A stretch of DNA of 64,000 nucleotides from Leeuwenhoekiella marinoflava DSM 3653 (GCF_900129005.1 NZ_FQUN01000014.1:62001-126000); one strand, 5' to 3'; counted from the first letter of the stretch, positions 1 through 10,805 are shown. The notes: a model not told the origin generated them from the sequence alone. Translations and numbers: made by a program.

Positions 1-2
1 AT

Positions 3-2813
3 TTTGCCTGGTTACTGGTTCAATCTTTACGACATTTAGGTTTGGCTGCGCGTTTTGTTTCGGGTTATTTAGTGCAGTTGAAATCTGATGAAAAATCTCT
101 GGATGGTCCATCTGGTCCTGAAGAAGATTTTACAGATTTACATGCTTGGGCAGAAGTATATATTCCCGGAGCTGGATGGATTGGTTTAGATTCTACTTCC
201 GGGCTTTTAGCAGGAGAAGGTCACATACCATTGGCGTGTACGCCTTCGTTTGAAAGTGCAGCACCGGTAACCGGTTTTTCTGATCCTGCCGAAACGGAGT
301 TTGAATTTGACAATTCGGTGACGCGTATTTTTGAATCTCCGCGAGTAACAAAACCCTATACTGAAAACCAGTGGAAAGAGATTTATGATTTGGGTTTTGA
401 AGTAGAAAAAGAATTACAAGCCGGTGATGTGCGTCTCACAATGGGTGGGGAACCCACTTTTGTATCTGTTGATGATATGGAATCTGAACAGTGGAATACC
501 GCTGCAGACGGACCAGAAAAGCGAAAACTCTCTGAAGATTTATCAACCAGATTGTTACATAAATTTGCTAGTGGTGGGATGTTTCATCACGCTCAGGGAA
601 AATGGTATCCCGGCGAGCCTATACCGCGCTGGTCTATAGGTATTCATTGGCGTAAAGACGGTTTACCGCTTTGGAAAGATGAAAGCCTTATGGCTTCTTT
701 CAATAAAGAATATAACTTACCTGAAGGTATTTCTAAGCAATTTTTACAAGAATTAGCAATCAATCTCGGTATTCGTCTGGAGTATATTATTCCTGCTTAC
801 GAAGATGTTTTCTATTTTATGTGGGAAGAGAGCAGGCTACCAGTAGATGTTGATCCTATGAAAGGGGACGATACCGTTACTTCAGTGCGTAACCGTTTAA
901 ATAAAATATTAGAACAAGGTCTGGATAAAAAGATAGGGCATGTTTTGCCTTTGGCTAATATTCAAGGAAAATGGGTTACAAACCCGTGGAAATTTAGACA
1001 AAACCATTTATTCTTGATTCCGGGGAATTCACCTGTGGGGCTTCGGTTACCGCTCAATTCTTTAATTGAAGATCCTGAGGTTGAAACTCAACCTATAGCA
1101 GATCCCGATTTGTTTGACAAACGCAAGCCTTTTGGTCCCTATGGGGAAGCTTTGGAAAATCGTAAAGCTTCCGCGAAAGCGAAAACTAAAGATGGAAGGG
1201 TTGATTATAACGCAGATAAAAAGGAGAAAAATCCGTTTGCGCGTACGGCAATATGTGCTGAGGTACGCGATAAAAAACTCTACCTCTTTCTACCGCCTTT
1301 AGATGATGCAGAAACGTTTATAGATTTAATAGCATCTATTGAAACTACTGCAAAACAACTGAATATTCCGGTGCTTATAGAGGGCTACGAGCCACCAAGA
1401 GATAACCGTCTTGAAGTGTTGAAAGTAACGCCAGATCCTGGAGTTATTGAGGTAAATGTGCATCCTGCGAAGAACTGGGATGAACTTACTAAAAATACGC
1501 TAACCCTTTATGAAGAAGCAAAAAAGAGTCGTCTGGGTACTGAAAAGTTTATGCTTGATGGCAAACATACCGGTACCGGTGGAGGAAACCATGTGACTTT
1601 AGGAGGGGTTAGTCCGGCTGATAGTCCGTTATTGCGCAGACCAGATTTATTGCGCAGTTTATTGACGTTCTGGCAACATCACCCGGGACTTTCGTATTTG
1701 TTTTCTGGTGGATTTATAGGCTCTACCAGTCAGGCGCCGCGTATAGACGAAGGACGACAAGAAAATTTATACGAGTTGGAGATTGCCTTTAATCAAATAC
1801 CCGAAGATGAAGATGTACCGTTTTGGTTAACCGATCGTTTGTTTAGACATTTATTGACCGATATAACCGGTAACACACACCGTGCAGAATTCTGTATCGA
1901 TAAATTATACAGTCCGGATTCTTCTTCAGGAAGATTGGGTATTTTAGAGCTAAGAGCTTTTGATATGCCACCACATGCTCAAATGAGTCTGATGCAAATG
2001 TTACTCGTGCGTACGCTGGTTTCTTGGTTTTGGAAAGAGCCGTATAAGCACAAGTTAACCCGCTGGGGAACGCAATTACACGATAAATTCCTGATGGAAC
2101 ATTATGTTCGAGAAGATATTCAAGACATCGTAGAGCAACTCAACGCTGCAGGATATCCGTTTAAAGTTGATTGGTTTGATCCGTTCTTTGAGTTCCGTTT
2201 TCCACTTTATGGAATGGTTGATATTAAAGATATGAATGTTGAATTGCGTGCGGCAATTGAACCTTGGAATGTTCTGGGTGAAGAGATGACCGGCGGCGGA
2301 ACTTCCCGCTACGTAGATTCTTCGTTAGAGCGTGTGCAAATTAAAGTTTCAAACTTTAATGACGCACGTTATGTACTTACATGTAACGGTGTTAAAGTAC
2401 AATTGAGTAATACAGGAGTAAAAGGAGAATATGTTGCAGGGGTCCGTTATAAAGCCTGGCAGCCTTGGTCTGCATTGCATCCAACGATTCCGGTAGATAC
2501 ACCCTTGGTTTTTGACATTGTAGATCTATGGAATCAACGCTCTATAGGAGGTTGTACCTATTTTGTTTCGCATCCGGGAGGACGCTCTTACGAGACACAT
2601 CCTATTAATAGTCTTGAAGCAGAATCTAGAAGAATTAATCGATTCTGGGATATGGGGCATACCCAAGGCAATTTGGTTTATGCTGAAAAAGAGCCAGATA
2701 GTAAATTGGTAGGGCGCACATTAAAATCTACCACTTCAGAAAAAACATTTAATTTTAAAGAGATTCCAGTAAATCCAGAATTTCCACATTTACTAGATTT
2801 GCGGAAGAAATAA
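3..2813 (+). CDS. Transglutaminase family protein with DUF2126 region, 5' end outside window
   Basis: The reading frame is open from the first bases of the window, so the start lies upstream; the first visible residues (FAWLLVQSLRHLGLAARFVSGYL) are the helix that normally follows the catalytic Cys of a transglutaminase core (GxCRDFAWLL). The catalytic His and Asp are seen in the stretch DLHAWAEVYIPGAGWIGLDSTSG. The remaining approx. 800 residues form the long DUF2126-type region of this family. Family members are about 1,100 residues, so roughly 200 are missing. It is followed after 18 bp by an ATP-grasp/alpha-E gene and then a second transglutaminase, a conserved operon thought from comparative genomics to make or process a peptide-like product. 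The substrate is unknown. The family call is firm; the cellular role is inference. Confidence 0.9.
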   Translation, partial: FAWLLVQSLRHLGLAARFVSGYLVQLKSDEKSLDGPSGPEEDFTDLHAWAEVYIPGAGWIGLDSTSGLLAGEGHIPLACTPSFESAAPVTGFSDPAETEFEFDNSVTRIFESPRVTKPYTENQWKEIYDLGFEVEKELQAGDVRLTMGGEPTFVSVDDMESEQWNTAADGPEKRKLSEDLSTRLLHKFASGGMFHHAQGKWYPGEPIPRWSIGIHWRKDGLPLWKDESLMASFNKEYNLPEGISKQFLQELAINLGIRLEYIIPAYEDVFYFMWEESRLPVDVDPMKGDDTVTSVRNRLNKILEQGLDKKIGHVLPLANIQGKWVTNPWKFRQNHLFLIPGNSPVGLRLPLNSLIEDPEVETQPIADPDLFDKRKPFGPYGEALENRKASAKAKTKDGRVDYNADKKEKNPFARTAICAEVRDKKLYLFLPPLDDAETFIDLIASIETTAKQLNIPVLIEGYEPPRDNRLEVLKVTPDPGVIEVNVHPAKNWDELTKNTLTLYEEAKKSRLGTEKFMLDGKHTGTGGGNHVTLGGVSPADSPLLRRPDLLRSLLTFWQHHPGLSYLFSGGFIGSTSQAPRIDEGRQENLYELEIAFNQIPEDEDVPFWLTDRLFRHLLTDITGNTHRAEFCIDKLYSPDSSSGRLGILELRAFDMPPHAQMSLMQMLLVRTLVSWFWKEPYKHKLTRWGTQLHDKFLMEHYVREDIQDIVEQLNAAGYPFKVDWFDPFFEFRFPLYGMVDIKDMNVELRAAIEPWNVLGEEMTGGGTSRYVDSSLERVQIKVSNFNDARYVLTCNGVKVQLSNTGVKGEYVAGVRYKAWQPWSALHPTIPVDTPLVFDIVDLWNQRSIGGCTYFVSHPGGRSYETHPINSLEAESRRINRFWDMGHTQGNLVYAEKEPDSKLVGRTLKSTTSEKTFNFKEIPVNPEFPHLLDLRKK

Positions 2814-2831
2814 TTACTTACAACCCTGAAT

Positions 2832-5396
2832 ATGACGGTGGCTACTAATGCTTGGTTTACCAAGTATTTTACAGACTATACCTACGATGAGATGTTTACC
2901 CCCAATCTCAGCGTTAAAGAAGATTGGCAGGAACTTTTAGAGAACTTTAAGCGTATAGGTATTGATGGTTTAACGCAGCGGCAAAATGACATCAACTGGC
3001 TGCTGGAGGAAAACGGGGTAACGTATAATGTTTATAACGATCCCAACGGTCTTAACAGACCTTGGAACCTCAATGTCGTGCCTTTTATTTTGCAGTCTGA
3101 TGAATGGAGCCAGATAGAAAAAGGGCTGAAACAACGTGCACATCTTTTAGATCTTGTTCTTAAAGATATTTATGGGGAGCGAAAACTTATAAAAGAAGGT
3201 ATTGTGCCGCACGAGGTTATTTATGGTCATAGAGGTTTCTTGAGACAATGTGATAAAATCAACTATAAAATAGATAAGCATTTACTGCTTTATGCAGCAG
3301 ATCTTGCTCGCGGTAGTGATGGTAGAATGTGGGTGGTAAATGACCGCTCTCAGGCACCCTCGGGAATGGGTTACGCCTTAGAAAACAGAGCTACTGCAAA
3401 TCGTGTTCTTTCAGATGTTTTTGCAGATATGAATATCAAGCGACTTTCAGAATTTTTTAAAGAATTCAATGAGTTGCTTTTAGAAGTATCACCAGAAAAA
3501 ATAGAAAATCCCAATATTGTAATACTTACACCGGGTTCTCATAACGAGACCTATTTTGAACATGCCTATTTAGCTTCGTTTTTAGGATATCCTTTAGTAC
3601 AAGGTAATGATCTTGTGGTGAGAGATGGTTTCTTATTTATGAAATCGCTTAAAGGGCTAAAGCGCGTGCACGTAGTATTGCGCAGGGTAGATGATATATT
3701 TACTGATCCCTTAGAATTACGTGAAGATTCGCATTTGGGTGTTGCGGGTTTACTCGATGTAGTAAGAAGACAAAACGTAGCAGTGGTAAACCCCATTGGA
3801 AGCGGAGTTTTAGAAAACCCCGGGTTGATTCCTTTTATGCCAGCTATTTGTAAATTCTTTTTAAATGAAGAATTACAGCTTCCGCAGATAGCATCTTGGT
3901 GGTGTGGTCAAGAAAAAGAAAAGAAATATGTACTCGAGAATCTTTCTAATCTGGTAATAAAACCAATAGATCGTACGAATAGAGAACATATTCATTTTGG
4001 GACTCTGATGTCTGAGAAACAAAGGGAAGACCTTAAAAAAGAAATAATAAAAAAGCCATATCATTTTGTGGCTCAGGAGCGCATTAGTTTTTCTACAACT
4101 CCTAACTACAGCAAAGGCACTTTTGAACCACGCAATATGGTTGCCCGAACATTTACAATGGCTGGTAAGAACGGTTATAATGTAATGCCGGGTGGCTTGG
4201 TTCGAGTAGCACCAGAGCGTGGAAAACTAAGAGTTTCTAATCAGCGTGGAGGTACGAGTAAAGACTTTTGGATCATCGGCGATTCTAAAAATGAAGAGCG
4301 GCAAAATTATAGCTGGAACCGAAGGTCTGCAGTTTCGGTGAGTGGTCTTGACGACCTTCCGAGTTTAACTGCAGAGAATTTGTATTGGGCCGGAAGGTAC
4401 GTGGGGCGTACATTGGTGAATGCACGGTTTTTAAGAATGGTACTCAAGCAAATGAATGCCCCAGATACAGCAGCCAATCAGCAGGCATGTTCTGTAAAAA
4501 TGAATATCCTGTATAAGGCGGTAACCCAAATGACCGGTACTTATCCCGGTTTTATGGAAAAGGATAAAGCCGGTAATTTTGCGATAGATAATCCATTAAA
4601 AGAAATTATCGCAGTTGTTCTGGATAAAAATAAACAAGGAAGTCTTGCTAATACGATGATGATGTTTAGCAATTCATATTATTCCATTAGAAATTTATGG
4701 AGTAGTGATATGTGGCGTGTTTTTGAAAATATTCAAAAATTATGGCGCAGCCTGGAGAACGAAAAAGATGTTACGGTAAATAAGATGATCAAAACCCTCA
4801 ATCAATTGATTACGAGATTGATTGCGTTTATGGGGCTTATTGAAGAAAGCATTATGGTAGATCAGGGGTTATTACTCTACTTTATTGGTCTTCAGTTGGA
4901 GCAAAGTATGCTCACTATTACAAAATGTCGTTCGTTACTGGTTGTAAAACAATCTGGTCAAACCGAGTATGAGATTCTAGAATCTTTGTTGAGTAGTCAC
5001 GAAAGTCTCAATATTTACAGATACAGTTACCGTTCATTCATACGCGTTGAACCGGTTATCAGTCTACTCTTAATGGACTTGAAATACCCAAGATCGCTAA
5101 CCTTTTTATTGGGGCGTTTGCAAAAAGATATCGCCAGATTACCACATTCTAAAAAATCAGATACGCTGATGCAATACGAGAAAAACGTATTTGAAGCATT
5201 TTCAAGTTTAAGGCTGGCAAATTCAGATAAGTTGGCTGCAGTAGCAGGAGAGAACAGTCTCATTCGGGAAGATCTAGATATATTACTAGAGCAATTAAGT
5301 GATTTACTTTTTGAAACCTCACAATCAATATCTAATACGTATTTCAATCATACCTACAAGCAAAGTCAGTTAGTAGATCAAAACTTTCCCTTATAA
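2832..5396 (+). CDS. Circularly permuted ATP-grasp plus alpha-E domain protein
   Basis: An 854-residue fusion. The first approx. 480 residues carry circularly permuted ATP-grasp features (LLYAADLARGSDGRMWVVNDRSQAPSGMGYALENR and PNIVILTPGSHNETYFEHAYLA, then a block ending VMPGGLVRVAP). Residues from about 520 to the end, starting LPSLTAENLYWAGRYVGRT, are the alpha-helical alpha-E domain. In many genomes these are two adjacent genes; here they are fused. ATP-grasp enzymes of this type are predicted amide or peptide ligases. The stop codon shares one base with the start of the next transglutaminase gene (TAATG), so translation is probably coupled. Substrate unknown. Confidence 0.9.
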   Translation: MTVATNAWFTKYFTDYTYDEMFTPNLSVKEDWQELLENFKRIGIDGLTQRQNDINWLLEENGVTYNVYNDPNGLNRPWNLNVVPFILQSDEWSQIEKGLKQRAHLLDLVLKDIYGERKLIKEGIVPHEVIYGHRGFLRQCDKINYKIDKHLLLYAADLARGSDGRMWVVNDRSQAPSGMGYALENRATANRVLSDVFADMNIKRLSEFFKEFNELLLEVSPEKIENPNIVILTPGSHNETYFEHAYLASFLGYPLVQGNDLVVRDGFLFMKSLKGLKRVHVVLRRVDDIFTDPLELREDSHLGVAGLLDVVRRQNVAVVNPIGSGVLENPGLIPFMPAICKFFLNEELQLPQIASWWCGQEKEKKYVLENLSNLVIKPIDRTNREHIHFGTLMSEKQREDLKKEIIKKPYHFVAQERISFSTTPNYSKGTFEPRNMVARTFTMAGKNGYNVMPGGLVRVAPERGKLRVSNQRGGTSKDFWIIGDSKNEERQNYSWNRRSAVSVSGLDDLPSLTAENLYWAGRYVGRTLVNARFLRMVLKQMNAPDTAANQQACSVKMNILYKAVTQMTGTYPGFMEKDKAGNFAIDNPLKEIIAVVLDKNKQGSLANTMMMFSNSYYSIRNLWSSDMWRVFENIQKLWRSLENEKDVTVNKMIKTLNQLITRLIAFMGLIEESIMVDQGLLLYFIGLQLEQSMLTITKCRSLLVVKQSGQTEYEILESLLSSHESLNIYRYSYRSFIRVEPVISLLLMDLKYPRSLTFLLGRLQKDIARLPHSKKSDTLMQYEKNVFEAFSSLRLANSDKLAAVAGENSLIREDLDILLEQLSDLLFETSQSISNTYFNHTYKQSQLVDQNFPL

Positions 5397-6286
5397 TGCT
5401 CTATTCTGTAACGCACACTACTAAATACGATTACGATGCGCCGGTAAGTTACTGCCATAATATCGCTGTACTTAAACCCAGAAGATCACTAGGGCAGGAG
5501 TTGCTTGAGTATAAAATGGTCGTCTCACCAGAAGCTGATGAAATTTCAGAGCGTGTAGATTTCTTCGGAAATTATATTACTCGTTTTTCTATTCAAAAGG
5601 AACACCGCCAATTGAAGGTTACTACAAAGAGTAAGCTACGCCGCGAATATGAACAATATAAAACGGATTTCAGATCTGATAAATGTGTGAAGATTACGCT
5701 GGAGCAAGCAAAAAATTCTCTTTTAAAAACTGAAGCAGAAATTCTTGAGGCTAAACAATTTGTTCTCGAATCTATTTTCATTAAAAAGACTAGTGCAGCT
5801 GTCGAAACTTATGCCCGACAAAGTTTTAAACCCAATCGCTCTGTCTTTGAAGCAGCAGAAGAGTTGATGCAACGTATTTATACCGATTTTGATTTTGTTT
5901 CAGGATTTACAAGTGTTTCAACCCCCATAGATGAGGTGATGGAAGAGCGAAAAGGCGTTTGTCAGGATTTTGCTCAGATCGCTATTGCTTGCATAAGATC
6001 TATAAGTTTGCCTGCACGATATATAAGTGGTTACATAGAAACCTTACCACCTCCGGGACAAGAAAAACTTGTGGGAGCAGATGCCTCTCACGCTTGGTTT
6101 TCTATTTTTATACCGGGTTTTGGCTGGGTTGATTTTGATCCAACAAATAATCAAATCCCCGGAGATCAACATTTGGTTGTAGGTTGGGGAAGAGATTATT
6201 ACGATGTTCCACCTTTAAAAGGTGTGGTTTACGGTAGCGGAAAAAGTAAACTCGCGGTTGAGGTTGATATCTCACGAGTGATTTAA
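5396..6286 (+). CDS. Transglutaminase-like cysteine protease family protein
   Basis: A 296-residue protein with an N-terminal bacterial transglutaminase-like beta domain (residues 1-80, starting MLYSVTHTTKYDYDAPVSYCHN) and a C-terminal transglutaminase core. The catalytic Cys is in ERKGVCQDFAQIAIACIRS and the His/Asp pair in ADASHAWFSIFIPGFGWVDFDPTN. It starts inside the stop codon of the ATP-grasp/alpha-E gene and is the last gene of this operon; the next gene converges from the other strand three bases away with no terminator visible between them. Known members act as peptidases or amide-transfer enzymes; the exact reaction here cannot be read from sequence. Confidence 0.9.
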   Translation: MLYSVTHTTKYDYDAPVSYCHNIAVLKPRRSLGQELLEYKMVVSPEADEISERVDFFGNYITRFSIQKEHRQLKVTTKSKLRREYEQYKTDFRSDKCVKITLEQAKNSLLKTEAEILEAKQFVLESIFIKKTSAAVETYARQSFKPNRSVFEAAEELMQRIYTDFDFVSGFTSVSTPIDEVMEERKGVCQDFAQIAIACIRSISLPARYISGYIETLPPPGQEKLVGADASHAWFSIFIPGFGWVDFDPTNNQIPGDQHLVVGWGRDYYDVPPLKGVVYGSGKSKLAVEVDISRVI

Positions 6287-6289
6287 AAA

Positions 6290-6748
6290 TTAGACAGCTC
6301 CTAAATATTTTAAGAAGCACATACTACCACCTATACCGCTGTATTGCCCATAATTAGGAATGATATCATAATCACGTTTCTTATATAATGCGATAGCCGG
6401 AGGCTGAAATATTCCCGTTTCAAGAATACATTTATTATAGCCTATTTCACTAGCCCAGTTTTCTAAAGCTTCAAGAATAGCACTTGCGTAACCGCGTTTT
6501 CTATATAAAGGTTTAGTGTACATTCTCTTTATTTCTACGCTCTTAGGACCGTATTCTCTAAAAGAGCCACAACCCACAGGTATTCCGCTATCGTAAGCAA
6601 CGACTACATTTTTAATTCGATCTAGTGAATTGAATTGATTATAGAATGCATGATCTTCACCATCAGTTACTTTAAGGGTTTGATCTAATTCTTTTATCAT
6701 TTTTAAGAAATCGGCATTCTTAGAATCGGTACGTACAAGATTAAGCAT
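6290..6748 (-). CDS. GNAT family N-acetyltransferase
   Basis: A 152-residue single-domain acetyltransferase. The acetyl-CoA loop is visible as YRKRGYASAILEALENWA (the R/Q-x-x-G-x-G/A pattern), preceded by the beta-4 strand VEIKRMYTKPLYR and followed by YNKCILETGIFQPPAIALYKKRDY. No feature identifies the acceptor substrate. It converges on the transglutaminase operon. Upstream, 6749-7013 is AT-rich and holds only the terminator of the next gene. Confidence 0.85.
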   Translation of the reverse strand: MLNLVRTDSKNADFLKMIKELDQTLKVTDGEDHAFYNQFNSLDRIKNVVVAYDSGIPVGCGSFREYGPKSVEIKRMYTKPLYRKRGYASAILEALENWASEIGYNKCILETGIFQPPAIALYKKRDYDIIPNYGQYSGIGGSMCFLKYLGAV

Positions 6749-6970
6749 GTCTAAAATGATGTTTGATTAGTTGAACTCGAAAGATACATTTCTAGAACAC
6801 TTTTTAAAAGATTTACATAAAGTATTTTTTTAAGAGTTATCAATATATGCTTATAAAACTGTTGTATATATAAATTGAAGCAGTATAATTTTAGATATAT
6901 GTAATATATTATCAATAGTTGATGGTATATAAACATCCGATAGCTCAATTGAGATTAATATTGAACATAA

Positions 6971-6994
6971 AAAAACCTGCGAGAGCAGGTTTTT
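6971..6994 (-). terminator. Intrinsic terminator, probably bidirectional
   Basis: A ten-base stem (A5CCTGC paired with GCAGGT5) with a GAGA loop, T-rich on both strands. It lies just past the stop of the small gene at 7014-7232 and would end that transcript on the minus strand. Confidence 0.75.
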
Positions 6995-7013
6995 AAGCTT
7001 TTTCAAAAAATTC

Positions 7014-7232
7014 TTATTTTAAGGGAATATATTCACCAACTAATAATCCTAAGCATTTCAATTCATTTTTAATTCGCTCATAAACACTAGGCTTCGTATA
7101 ATCTACAGCGATAATATTTTTTTTAAGATTGATTTCAAGGACGCGCACTTCCATAATCCTATTGAGGCACATTAAAACAACTTCTTGAGTACCTTTAAAA
7201 TTGTGATCTGAGATTTTTAGAGCGGCTTTCAT
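7014..7232 (-). CDS. Small hypothetical protein, 72 aa
   Basis: No family recognised. The 72-residue product has a beta-alpha-beta pattern (VRVLEINLKKNIIAVDYTKPSVYERIKNELKCLG) that recalls heavy-metal-associated (HMA-like) folds, but it has no CxxC metal site. It is a stand-alone gene with its own terminator immediately downstream. The presence of the terminator supports it being real. Function unknown. Confidence 0.6.
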   Translation of the reverse strand: MKAALKISDHNFKGTQEVVLMCLNRIMEVRVLEINLKKNIIAVDYTKPSVYERIKNELKCLGLLVGEYIPLK

Positions 7233-7388
7233 ATTCTTTGTTTTGGCGAATTAAACACTTGAGAATATTAAAAGTACAATTAGAATTCAGATATAATGTT
7301 AAAGAAATGTTTTAAATAAGTTGATTTACAAGGTTTTAGTGTTAATTTTTGGACTAAACCGTTTAAGTATTGTATAAATACAAGTGCT

Positions 7389-7769
7389 TTATTGAAGAAC
7401 TTTATCTGCTAAATAACGTTGTACAGCATATATGTCAATTTCCTTTGTAAATTTTTTACTAACGCTAGGTGTATTTTCACTAGAAATCCAGATTTTAAGC
7501 TCAGAATCTAGGTCAAACGTACCTGCACTTTCTAAAGAGAATCTGGAGATACTTTTATAAGGAAGTGATTTATATTCTGTTTTGCTTCCGGTGACTCCTT
7601 GTTTATCTATAAGAATTAATCGTTTTGAAGTAAAAATGAAAACATCTCTAAAAAGTTTGAACCCCAATTCTATATGTTCGCTTTCAGTTAAAAGGCGTTT
7701 ATATTTAGCAGTTAAATCTTCAATAGATACTTCGCTTGCGTTTCCTAATATTTTATTTAATATGCTCAT
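7389..7769 (-). CDS. Bacterial PH-domain protein (bPH_1-like)
   Basis: A 126-residue protein matching the small bacterial PH-domain family: an N-terminal helix (ILNKILGNASEVSIEDLTAKYKRLL), then a beta-rich core with the typical RDVFIFTSKRLILIDKQGVTGSKTEYKSLPYKSISRFSLESAG pattern, and a C-terminal helix. There are no membrane segments. Members are widespread and mostly uncharacterised. It is monocistronic; upstream lies a 180-bp gap without genes. Confidence 0.85.
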   Translation of the reverse strand: MSILNKILGNASEVSIEDLTAKYKRLLTESEHIELGFKLFRDVFIFTSKRLILIDKQGVTGSKTEYKSLPYKSISRFSLESAGTFDLDSELKIWISSENTPSVSKKFTKEIDIYAVQRYLADKVLQ

Positions 7770-7900
7770 TTTCTTATTTTTAATTTGTTAGTTATACCTA
7801 AGAGTTACGAAAGAAAACCAGAAAGAGTTACGTCTTATTTAGTGTTTAACAGTATTTTAGCTTGCGTTTTGTTTTTGTCTTAAAAGTTTAGGTCATAAAA

Positions 7901-7925
7901 AAAGCATCCACTCGGGATGCCTTTT
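7901..7925 (-). terminator. Intrinsic terminator of the xylBA operon
   Basis: Stem GCATCC/GGATGC with loop ACTCG; on the minus strand it is followed by a run of T (A7 on the plus strand, ending at 7903). It is 20 bp past the stop of xylA. Confidence 0.8.
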
Positions 7926-7944
7926 CTGTTCAATTTATTTTACA

Positions 7945-9255
7945 TTAAAATGCATTTGCTACTATTTGCTCGTACAATTCTTGTTGACCGCTTTTAGGCG
8001 TAGGTTCACCAGTTTTTCTCCCCAAATCGCTGAGTTGTTCTAAGCTTAATTCCCCCTTTTCAAATTGAGAGCCGGCACCAGAATCAAATGATGCATATCT
8101 ATTTTTACGAAGTGCTTTATACTTTGTCTTAGTAAGAATATGGTCTGCAGCGATTAGTCCTCTTGCAAACGTATCCATACCTGCAATATGAGCAATAAAT
8201 TTATCTTCAAGGTCAATAGAGTTTCTGCGTACTTTGGCATCAAAGTTAATACCACCACCTTGAATACCACCACTTTCTAAAATAACAAGCATCGCTTGTG
8301 TAACTTCAAAAACATCTATAGGAAACTGGTCTGTATCCCAGCCATTTTGGTAATCACCTCGGTTTGCATCTATACTTCCCAGCATCCCTGAATCTGCAGC
8401 AACTTGCAATTCATGCTCAAATGTATGACTGGCAAGTGTTGCGTGATTCACTTCAATATTTAGTTTAAAATCATCTTGTAAACCGTACTTATTGATGAAG
8501 CCTAAGCTGGTTGCTGCATCAAAATCATATTGATGTTTAGTAGGTTCCATCGGTTTAGGTTCAATTAAAAAAGTTCCTTTAAAACCATTTTTACGCGCAT
8601 AATCTTTACACATTGTTAGAAAACGAGCCAAATGATCTTGCTCGCGTTTCATATCGGTGTTTAACAAACTCATATAGCCTTCGCGGCCACCCCAAAACAC
8701 ATAATTCTCACCGCCTAATTCTAATGTAGCGTCTATTGCAATTTTTATTTGAGAACCGGCATAAGCTAAAACATCAAAATTAGGATTAGTCGCTGCACCA
8801 TTCATATACCGTGGATTGCTAAAAAGATTTGCGGTACCCCAAAGTAATTTTATACCGCTTTCTTCTTGCTTCACTTTTGCATAATCTACCAGCTGATGAA
8901 TTCTTTTTTCAAACTCAGCCAAACTAGGAGCTTCGTCAACCACATCAACATCGTGAAAACAGTAATATGGCAAACCCATTTTGGTCATAAACTCAAAAGC
9001 GGCGTCCATTTTATCTTTTGCCCGGGCTACCGGATCAGGATTTTTATCCCACTCAAAAGTTTCTGTAGGTGCGCCAAAGGGATCTCCACCTTTATTGTTT
9101 AAGGTATGCCAGTACGCCATGGCAAAACGCATATGTTCTTTCAAAGTTTTGCCGGCAACTACCTTGTTTTCATCATAATATTTAAAAGCAAGAGGGTTAT
9201 CACTGCCTTTTCCTTCAAAAGGAATTTTACCGATGTTTTTAAAATAAGTACTCAT
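7945..9255 (-). CDS. xylA: Xylose isomerase
   Basis: A 436-residue xylose isomerase, interconverting D-xylose and D-xylulose in the cytoplasm. Diagnostic segments are seen: YYCFHDVDV (catalytic His), [37 protein letters not shown] (metal ligand Glu), [21 protein letters not shown] (metal ligands) and [20 protein letters not shown]. Length is normal for the long (class II) form. The gene sits two bases past the stop of xylB, so the two form one operon; a NUDIX-type regulator is divergently placed upstream. No xylose transporter is in the window. Confidence 0.98.
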   Translation of the reverse strand: MSTYFKNIGKIPFEGKGSDNPLAFKYYDENKVVAGKTLKEHMRFAMAYWHTLNNKGGDPFGAPTETFEWDKNPDPVARAKDKMDAAFEFMTKMGLPYYCFHDVDVVDEAPSLAEFEKRIHQLVDYAKVKQEESGIKLLWGTANLFSNPRYMNGAATNPNFDVLAYAGSQIKIAIDATLELGGENYVFWGGREGYMSLLNTDMKREQDHLARFLTMCKDYARKNGFKGTFLIEPKPMEPTKHQYDFDAATSLGFINKYGLQDDFKLNIEVNHATLASHTFEHELQVAADSGMLGSIDANRGDYQNGWDTDQFPIDVFEVTQAMLVILESGGIQGGGINFDAKVRRNSIDLEDKFIAHIAGMDTFARGLIAADHILTKTKYKALRKNRYASFDSGAGSQFEKGELSLEQLSDLGRKTGEPTPKSGQQELYEQIVANAF

Positions 9256-9257
9256 AA

Positions 9258-10748
9258 TTATTCTAGTATTTGAATATTGTTTTTCCAGTTTTGATAATAG
9301 GCTTTATACGATTCTGTAAGTTGTGCATTAGGTTCTTGAGTGCTGATCAACTGCAGAGATTGATTGGCTTCATTTAAACTTGAATAATAACCAAACCCAA
9401 ATGCTGCACCGCGCGCTGCACCTTCTGCACCATTCGTGTTATAAAGTTCTAATGAAGTTTGTGTGGTGTTGACAAAAATGTCTCTAAACACCGGACTCAA
9501 GAATAAGTTGGCATGTGTAGCTTTTACCAATGAACCACCGGCTCCAATGGTTTGCATTACTTCAAAACCATAATTCATTGCAAACACAATTCCCTCACAA
9601 GCTGCTCTGACAAGGTGAGCAGTCTCGTGGCGGTTAAAATTGAGATTATCAATGCCGCTGCTCGATTTTTTATTATTGAAAATACGCTCTACTCCGTTAC
9701 CAAATGGGTAAAAAAGCAATCCGTCGCTACCGGCATCAACCTGTGAAGCCAATTTATTGAGGTACTCATAAGAAATCAACTGCTCTTGTTCTGTTGAAAG
9801 AATTTTGCGCAGCCATTGGTACAAAATACCAGAACCATTGATACAAAGCAAAACTCCATTGCGCTTTTGCATTACTTTATTATTCACGTGTAAAAAGGTG
9901 TTCACACGATTTTCAGCATCAAATGCATCTTGATCTGTTACCGAATAAATTACTGCAGAAGTTCCTGCTGTAGTAGCGATTTCTCCAGGTTGTGTGACGT
10001 TAAGCGATAGCGCATTGTTAGGCTGATCTCCAGCACGATAGGTTATTTTAACATCTTTAGACAAGCCAAGTTCTTCAGCTAGTGTTGAATCTATTTGAGC
10101 CTGAATCCCAAAATTATCAACGATCTCGGGAATCACATCTTTAGGTAATTCCATCGCTTCTAAGACTTCTGTAGCGAGACTTTGCTTTTTGAAATTCCAC
10201 AGAGCAGCTTCAGATAAACCCGATTTACTAATCTGGGCTACGCCCGAAAATTTAGCCGCTATATAATCTCCCGGAAGCATCATATAAGCTACACTCTTAA
10301 ATAACTCAGGCTCGTTGTTCTGAACCCATTTTAGTTTTGAAGCTGTAAAATTTCCCGGACTTTGCAATACCCTGTCCTGAAAAAATGCGGTTCCTTTTTC
10401 AGTATATATTTCTGAGCCTATAGGCGCAGCCCGGCTGTCACACCAAATTATAGAAGGTCGTAAAACGTTTAAATTTTCATCGGTTAGAACCAAACCGTGC
10501 ATTTGATAAGAAATCCCTAACGCCTGAATACGATCTACAGCAACACCTCCTGCTTTTAATTTCTTTATTCCATCGCAGATGTATTCCCACCAGAGTTGGG
10601 GGTCTTGCTCTGCCCAGCCGGATTTTGGGGCGTGCATTTGCATTTCATGATCAGGTACCGTTGTATTTGCAATTGCTTTACCACTGTTACCATCAAGAAC
10701 GGCCAACTTAATAGAAGAGCTTCCTAGATCGATTCCTAAAAAATACAT
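9258..10748 (-). CDS. xylB: Xylulokinase (FGGY family)
   Basis: A 496-residue FGGY-family kinase that phosphorylates D-xylulose to xylulose 5-phosphate, feeding the pentose phosphate pathway. It starts with the ATPase-fold motif [17 protein letters not shown]; the substrate-site pattern MHGLVLTD and the second-domain motif [16 protein letters not shown] are present. It is first in the operon with xylA. The gap upstream (10749-10887) is shared with the divergent NUDIX regulator and would carry both promoters and the operator. Confidence 0.97.
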   Translation of the reverse strand: MYFLGIDLGSSSIKLAVLDGNSGKAIANTTVPDHEMQMHAPKSGWAEQDPQLWWEYICDGIKKLKAGGVAVDRIQALGISYQMHGLVLTDENLNVLRPSIIWCDSRAAPIGSEIYTEKGTAFFQDRVLQSPGNFTASKLKWVQNNEPELFKSVAYMMLPGDYIAAKFSGVAQISKSGLSEAALWNFKKQSLATEVLEAMELPKDVIPEIVDNFGIQAQIDSTLAEELGLSKDVKITYRAGDQPNNALSLNVTQPGEIATTAGTSAVIYSVTDQDAFDAENRVNTFLHVNNKVMQKRNGVLLCINGSGILYQWLRKILSTEQEQLISYEYLNKLASQVDAGSDGLLFYPFGNGVERIFNNKKSSSGIDNLNFNRHETAHLVRAACEGIVFAMNYGFEVMQTIGAGGSLVKATHANLFLSPVFRDIFVNTTQTSLELYNTNGAEGAARGAAFGFGYYSSLNEANQSLQLISTQEPNAQLTESYKAYYQNWKNNIQILE

Positions 10749-10805
10749 AGGTGTTTCTGAATTAATTACGTTAAATAATTTTCTTATAGTTTATTTGACT
10801 ACAAG

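Noticed and set aside
6751-6948. 65-aa gene in an AT-rich gap
   Set aside because: Low-complexity Ile/Tyr/Leu composition and no ribosome binding site; typical of chance frames in AT-rich DNA.
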